A stretch of DNA of 35,351 nt from Gemmataceae bacterium (GTDB lineage: Bacteria > Planctomycetota > Planctomycetia > Gemmatales > Gemmataceae), in contig JADLBT010000481.1 of the NCBI GenBank assembly GCA_020847555.1, forward strand, positions 1 to 35,351. Reading direction: 5' to 3'. Below, in pieces: positions 32,467 through 35,351 of this stretch (within the stretch, counting starts at the first letter, position 1; each line of letters starts with the position of its first letter). Both the position numbers and the translations under genes were made by a program. The notes under the pieces were generated by a model. The model was given only the letters and a program-made list of their open reading frames with translations. It ran no database searches and was not told where the DNA came from.

Positions 32467-33441
32467 TTACGCGGCCCGGCGCTGCTCGCGCGGCTCCACG
32501 TTCAGCAGGTCGCGCACGGCGTAGGGCGTCTTGCCCTGGCTCTCGAAGTAGGTGCGCGTCAGCACCTCGCCGATCAGGCCCATCGAGATGAACTGCACGC
32601 CGATCACGACGAACATGACACTGAATAGCAGCAGCGGGTTGCCGGTCAGGAAGACGGGCGGCGTCTGACCGTACTTCATCCACAACGTTGCCAGGAAGCT
32701 GACCAGCCCGAGCCCCATCGACACCAGCCCCGCCATGCCCATCACGTGCATCGGCCGCGTCAGGTAGCTGTGCAGGAACTTGACCGTGATCAGATCGAGG
32801 ATGACGCGGAACGTGCGCGACAGCGTGTACTTCGTTTTGCCGGCCGTGCGCGGATGGTGGCGCACCGGGATCTGCGCGAGGCGGCCGCCGTACTGCTGCG
32901 CGAGGACCGGCACGAACCGATGCATCTCGCCGTACAGCGGCAGCCCCGCAGCGAGGTCGCGCCGCATCGCCCGCAGGGTGCAGCCCATGTCCTTGATGCG
33001 CACCCCGGTGATGAACCGAATCAGCCCGTTGCCGAGCAGGCTCGGGATCTTTCGCACCAGCAGCCTGTCCTGGCGGCGTGCCCGCTGGCCGAGGACCGCG
33101 TCGTAGCCCTCGTTCAGCTTGTCCAGCAGCGTCGGGATGTCGGCTGGATCGTTCTGCAGGTCGCCGTCCATGGTGATGATCACGTCGCCGGCGGACCAGT
33201 CGATGCCGGCCTGCAGGGCGGCCGACTGTCCGAAGTTGCGCCGCAGGCGCACCACCTTGACGCGCGGGTCGCGCAGCGCGAGCGCCTCCAGCTGCCGGTA
33301 CGAGTCGTCCTCGCTGCCGTCGTCCACGAAGAGGATCTCGTAGGTCAGCCCGAGCGGCGCCAGGGCGGCAACCAGGCGCTCGTACATCGGAGCGAGGTTG
33401 TCCCGCTCGTCCTTGATCGGAATCACTACCGACAGGTCCAT
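32467..33441 (-). CDS. Glycosyltransferase family 2 (DPM1/GtrB-like, polyprenol-linked)
   Basis: This 324-residue protein starts MDLSVVIPIKDERDNLAPMY. It has the GT-A fold signatures LFVDDGSEDDS (37-47), ITMDGDLQNDPADIP (89-103, DXD-type metal site) and GCTLRAMRRD (153-162), and it ends with two membrane segments (about 232-254 and 268-292). This is the layout of GtrB-like polyprenyl-phosphate mannosyl/glucosyltransferases, which transfer sugar from a nucleotide sugar to undecaprenyl phosphate at the inner membrane. ATG 33441 matches the family start. It lies behind a palindrome and on the same strand as the flippase-like gene (33549-34541), suggesting a lipid-linked sugar pathway (inference). 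Donor and sugar cannot be told. Confidence 0.93.
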   Translation of the reverse strand: MDLSVVIPIKDERDNLAPMYERLVAALAPLGLTYEILFVDDGSEDDSYRQLEALALRDPRVKVVRLRRNFGQSAALQAGIDWSAGDVIITMDGDLQNDPADIPTLLDKLNEGYDAVLGQRARRQDRLLVRKIPSLLGNGLIRFITGVRIKDMGCTLRAMRRDLAAGLPLYGEMHRFVPVLAQQYGGRLAQIPVRHHPRTAGKTKYTLSRTFRVILDLITVKFLHSYLTRPMHVMGMAGLVSMGLGLVSFLATLWMKYGQTPPVFLTGNPLLLFSVMFVVIGVQFISMGLIGEVLTRTYFESQGKTPYAVRDLLNVEPREQRRAA

Positions 33442-33477
33442 GATCGACTAGCCCTCTGTAAGCGGGCCTAAAAGCAT

Positions 33478-33524
33478 GAGAGAAAGCCCACGGGACGCCC
33501 CCCGTGGGTTTTCTCTCTTTTTTT
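33478..33524. repeat. Dispersed palindromic element with terminator-like T-run
   Basis: Arms 33478-33494 and 33501-33517 (GAGAGAAAGCCCACGGG and its partner, one G-T difference) are followed on the plus strand by seven T (33518-33524). By form this is an intrinsic terminator for plus-strand transcription, yet both neighbours are on the minus strand (stop 33549, start 33441). It carries the family core in single-hairpin form. Confidence 0.8.
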
Positions 33525-33548
33525 AGTCCCTCCAGGCGGTCCGCCCGG

Positions 33549-34541
33549 CTACGCGGCCCTGCGCATCCGGGTTGCCGGCTCCGGATCGACGGGCGCCGCC
33601 TGCGCTTCCTCGACCGCCGCCGGCCGGTCGCTGACTGCCTCCTCCGCGACGGGCCGGGGAAAGCGCCCGAACAAATAGACCAAGCCGCCCGCCAGGCTCG
33701 TGACGGCGACCACCGTGAGCCACAGCAGCGACAGCGTCACGGCGGTCTCCTTCGCGACCCCCAGCGGAACCAGGAAGAGGACCATGCCGCCGTCGCGCAC
33801 GCCCATGCCGCCGATGCTCGGCAGCATGGCGACGAGCGACACCATCGGCACCACGACCCAGTAGTACGGCCCGGCCACCGGCGCCTGGATCGCCAGCCCG
33901 AGCAGCCAGACGACGACCACGTTGGCGGCCTGCACCCACAGCGACAGTCCGGTGGTCATGCCGAGCACCCACGGGGACCGGACGGCGCGGACCGCCTCGC
34001 CCAGGCGCCGGCGCCGCGAGGCACCCTGTTCGCCACGGCCCGCCAGGACCGGCAGCGCCAGCAGCCCGAGCAGCGCACACCCCACCGCCCCCCAGACGAA
34101 CCACGGCACCCACTGCGGCAGCAGGTCCAGCGGCAGCACCCCCAGAGCGACGCAGGCCATCCCGAGCAGAACCAGCAGGCCGCTGACCCGGTCGAGCAGG
34201 ACGCTGGCGAACGCGGCCAATCGCCGCCCCGACCGGCCGTCGAGATACCAGGCGCGCACCACGTCGCCCCCGACCGAGGTCGGCAGCAGCAGGTTGAAGA
34301 AGGCGCCGATGAAGTAGATCCCGGTCAGCTGCCGCACCGAGCGCCGGAACCCCAGGGCCGACGCGATGACCTGCCAGCGCAGCGCCGAGATCACCTGGGT
34401 GGCGCCCAGCAGGACGACCGCCGCCAGCCACAGATCCCCGCGCAGCCGACCGAACGCGGTGGCGACCTGGCTCCAGTCCGTCTGGCTGGCGATCAGGCCA
34501 AGCAGCGCCACACTGACCAGGATGCGGATGAGCTTACTCAC
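33549..34541 (-). CDS. Flippase-like membrane protein (lysylphosphatidylglycerol synthase TM region family)
   Basis: This 330-residue protein has about eight hydrophobic segments. The family phrases are WQVIASALGFRRSV, YFIGAFFNLLLPTSVGGDVV (76-95) and LDRVSGLLVLLGM, with PSIGGMGVRDGGMVLFLVPL near 240-260. It belongs to the UPF0104/LPG_synthase_TM group of integral membrane proteins, related to the flippase half of MprF. It ends in an acidic, Ala/Pro-rich tail (VEEAQAAPVDPEPATRM). The start is GTG 34541, which overlaps the stop of the phosphatase gene by eight bases (GTGAGTAA), so translation is coupled. It lies between phosphatase and glycosyltransferase genes, fitting transport of a glycolipid (inference). 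Confidence 0.9.
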   Translation of the reverse strand: MSKLIRILVSVALLGLIASQTDWSQVATAFGRLRGDLWLAAVVLLGATQVISALRWQVIASALGFRRSVRQLTGIYFIGAFFNLLLPTSVGGDVVRAWYLDGRSGRRLAAFASVLLDRVSGLLVLLGMACVALGVLPLDLLPQWVPWFVWGAVGCALLGLLALPVLAGRGEQGASRRRRLGEAVRAVRSPWVLGMTTGLSLWVQAANVVVVWLLGLAIQAPVAGPYYWVVVPMVSLVAMLPSIGGMGVRDGGMVLFLVPLGVAKETAVTLSLLWLTVVAVTSLAGGLVYLFGRFPRPVAEEAVSDRPAAVEEAQAAPVDPEPATRMRRAA

Positions 34542-35351
34542 GGACTTCCAGCTCCTCTTCCAGCGGTTCCGATCCGGCCTGGAAAAACCAGCACCGCTGT
34601 TCGTCCACCAGGTCCACCGTCAGCCGGTAGCGCCCCGGTCCGAGGGCGGGCAGAGGCAGCGTCACGTCGATGCTGCGCCCAGGCGGCACGACGGCGTCGA
34701 ACTGCCCCGCCTTGTCCATCGCCACTTGACGGTCCTGCGCGTCCCAGATGTGGAAGCCAACGTGAATGCCGGCGTTCAGCGTCGGGCGGAAGTACCACGG
34801 CCGGACCCCGCGATTGTGGGCGCGCACCCGGACCGCCGTCGGTTCCCCCGCGCGGAGGCGGAGAGGGGCCGCGGTGAGCAACTCCACCGCCGCGCGGCAC
34901 TCGCCGGCGGTGTACTCGTGCAGCGCCCACTGGCGGAACGCCGCCGGACTGTGCGCCCGCGGCTGTCCCGCGAGCCACGCAGCGTACAGATCCAGGAAGT
35001 CATCGAGGCACGTCGTCCGCCCCACAGGCGCGTGGCCGTAGCGCAGACTGAGCTGCCGCGTCGCCTGGGCGAAGGTGAAGTCGGGCTGGAGCAGGAACGC
35101 GACCGCCGACGCCAGGCCCGTCCGGTCCGCGCCGCGTCGGCAGTGGAACACCAGCGGGTATTCGGTGCGGTCGAGTACCTCGATCAGCCGCCGCAACTCG
35201 TTCACCGACGGGAGCCGGCCGGCGGACAGGCAAATGTCCTCCTGGCAGAGGTCGAGCCGACAGGTGGCGCGAGCCTCCTCCAGATACCACGGGAACGGGT
35301 TGCAGCGGCCGCGCAGGTTAACGACGGTGCGGATGCCGTGCGACTCGACCA
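34534..35351 (-). CDS. Dual-specificity-type phosphatase fused to a beta-sandwich domain, partial
   Basis: The frame runs in from the right edge, so its start is missing; about 271 residues are visible. First comes ESHGIRTVVNLRGRCNPFPW, the region before the P-loop in DSP/Siw14-like phosphatases, and then the catalytic loop FHCRRGADRTGLASAV, an HCX5R signature in which Cys is the nucleophile and Arg binds phosphate. After a short linker (about 90 residues on) a sandwich-like domain follows (RAGEPTAVRVRAHNRGVRPW, GIHVGFHIWDAQDRQVA and GRYRLTVDLVDEQRCWFFQA), like the Ig-like sugar-associated domains seen at the end of envelope glycan proteins. The substrate might be protein, lipid or glycan phosphate. 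GTG 35205 is only an internal start. It is coupled with the flippase-like gene. Confidence 0.85.
   Translation of the reverse strand, partial: VESHGIRTVVNLRGRCNPFPWYLEEARATCRLDLCQEDICLSAGRLPSVNELRRLIEVLDRTEYPLVFHCRRGADRTGLASAVAFLLQPDFTFAQATRQLSLRYGHAPVGRTTCLDDFLDLYAAWLAGQPRAHSPAAFRQWALHEYTAGECRAAVELLTAAPLRLRAGEPTAVRVRAHNRGVRPWYFRPTLNAGIHVGFHIWDAQDRQVAMDKAGQFDAVVPPGRSIDVTLPLPALGPGRYRLTVDLVDEQRCWFFQAGSEPLEEELEVRE

Overview
This window looks like chromosomal DNA of a planctomycete, most likely of the Gemmataceae (inference). The evidence is very high GC, a DUF1549/DUF1553 plus DUF1501 gene pair, a DUF1559 prepilin-like protein followed by a small lipoprotein, several secreted proteins of unknown function, and many short GC-rich palindromic repeats between genes. 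About 25 protein genes are supported. Two are cut by the window edges. I see no ribosomal RNA, CRISPR array, insertion sequence or prophage.

Layout. 1-2.7 kb (minus strand): the N-terminal part of a class I/II aminotransferase, a conserved unknown, a 90-residue unknown and an RRM RNA-binding protein. 3.1-3.2 kb: a decayed tRNA-like sequence. 3.5-8.3 kb (plus): pyruvate:ferredoxin oxidoreductase split into two genes, then a 105-residue unknown and a DUF4416 protein. 8.9-10 kb: a DHH phosphoesterase, with a terminator shared with the convergent operon. 10-12.1 kb (minus): an octaheme hydroxylamine-oxidoreductase-like cytochrome c overlapping an 8-TM membrane protein built from two copies of a 4-TM module. 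12.3-15.8 kb (minus): an outer-membrane-type protein and acetyl-CoA synthetase. 16-19 kb (plus): a secreted protein, a small membrane protein and a PQQ-type beta-propeller. 19-24.5 kb (minus): DUF1501, DUF1549/DUF1553 and a secreted unknown. 24.6-25.7 kb: CobT. 26-27.3 kb (plus): DUF1559 protein and lipoprotein. 27.4-31.7 kb (minus): a HPPK-SDR fusion and a Cys-type formate dehydrogenase. 31.8 kb to the end: a HAD phosphatase (plus), then a polyprenol-type glycosyltransferase, a flippase-like membrane protein and a phosphatase fused to a sandwich domain (minus).

Together the genes suggest C1/C2 and redox metabolism (PFOR, Acs, formate dehydrogenase, octaheme cytochrome), pterin and cobalamin cofactor steps (HPPK, CobT), and envelope or secreted functions. 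The points most worth a second look are: a copy of the dispersed palindrome lying in frame inside the formate dehydrogenase gene; the octaheme cytochrome with its duplicated, His-conserving membrane partner; and the HPPK-SDR fusion whose SDR half lacks the catalytic Ser and Tyr.
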